From: Asterias rubens
Taxonomy: Eukaryota; Echinodermata; Asteroidea; Forcipulatida; Asteriidae
Assembly: GCF_902459465.1 (NCBI RefSeq)
Contig: NC_047073.1
Location: forward strand, 9,673,036-9,737,035
Direction: 5' to 3'
Length of the DNA stretch: 64,000 bases
Shown here: positions 63,917-64,000 of the stretch, piece by piece
Position numbering within the stretch: the stretch's first letter is position 1
How the letters are laid out: each line of letters opens with the position of its first letter
The notes under the pieces: model-generated
The model's input: the letters and a program-made list of their open reading frames with translations, nothing else
The model's database searches: none
Told to the model about the DNA's origin: nothing
Made by a program: the position numbers and the translations under genes

Positions 63917-64000
63917 TACATGTCAGGTATTCAGCCACACAGTCAACTCAAAACATAAACATAGGATAGCGATAAAAAATATACAGATATAAGGAGAGAA

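Overview
The window reads as nuclear DNA of a marine invertebrate deuterostome, most likely an echinoderm and probably a sea star. This rests on small genes with many spliced exons, on the gene content (caveolin, ER thioredoxin, hydroxylysine kinase, YtcJ-type amidohydrolase, F-box/LRR protein, ankyrin protein), and on dense short inverted-repeat elements and tRNA-derived SINEs. The species call is an inference. There is no bacterial or viral gene layout, and most of the DNA is introns and repeats.

Layout. 1-11,400: no recognised gene; TTAA-flanked MITEs, a pentanucleotide array and two coding-like orphan ORFs. 11,434-17,463 (+): an ankyrin-repeat protein with one large coding exon, a probable upstream untranslated exon, and an intron holding a ~100-bp satellite. 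19,659-27,117 (-): a seven-exon amidohydrolase (620 aa) whose splice phases all agree. 27,200-35,800: mostly repeats (MITEs, a LINE 3' end, tandem arrays). 35,845-39,008 (+): an F-box/LRR gene that appears to begin with an exon whose only coding content is its ATG. 40,221-47,304 (-): caveolin, with two candidate first exons feeding the same second exon; a possible two-exon small gene lies in its long intron. 48,837-55,209 (+): a six-exon TXNDC12/ERp18-like ER thioredoxin (WCGAC active site, TEEL tail). 57,497-60,075 (-): hydroxylysine kinase (404 aa, APH fold), with a 5' exon at 61,349 that carries a 47-codon uORF. 62,849 (+): the first coding exon of an unidentified gene that runs out of the window, divergent from the kinase.

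The genes do not form a pathway; they are unrelated neighbours. Regulation is visible only in part: alternative caveolin starts, the uORF before the kinase, AATAAA signals, and an AAGATGGCGAC start-site context at the ER thioredoxin. The repeats are the other main theme. At least six short inverted-repeat families recur, some nested (a Penelope-like fragment inside a MITE; a foldback inside a SINE). One 265-bp TIR element still has matching 13-bp flanking direct repeats. A dispersed repeat carries palindromic ATTGCATATGCAA octamer-like sites.

Exon models were built by hand from splice consensus, phase and family resemblance. No alignment or transcript data were available.
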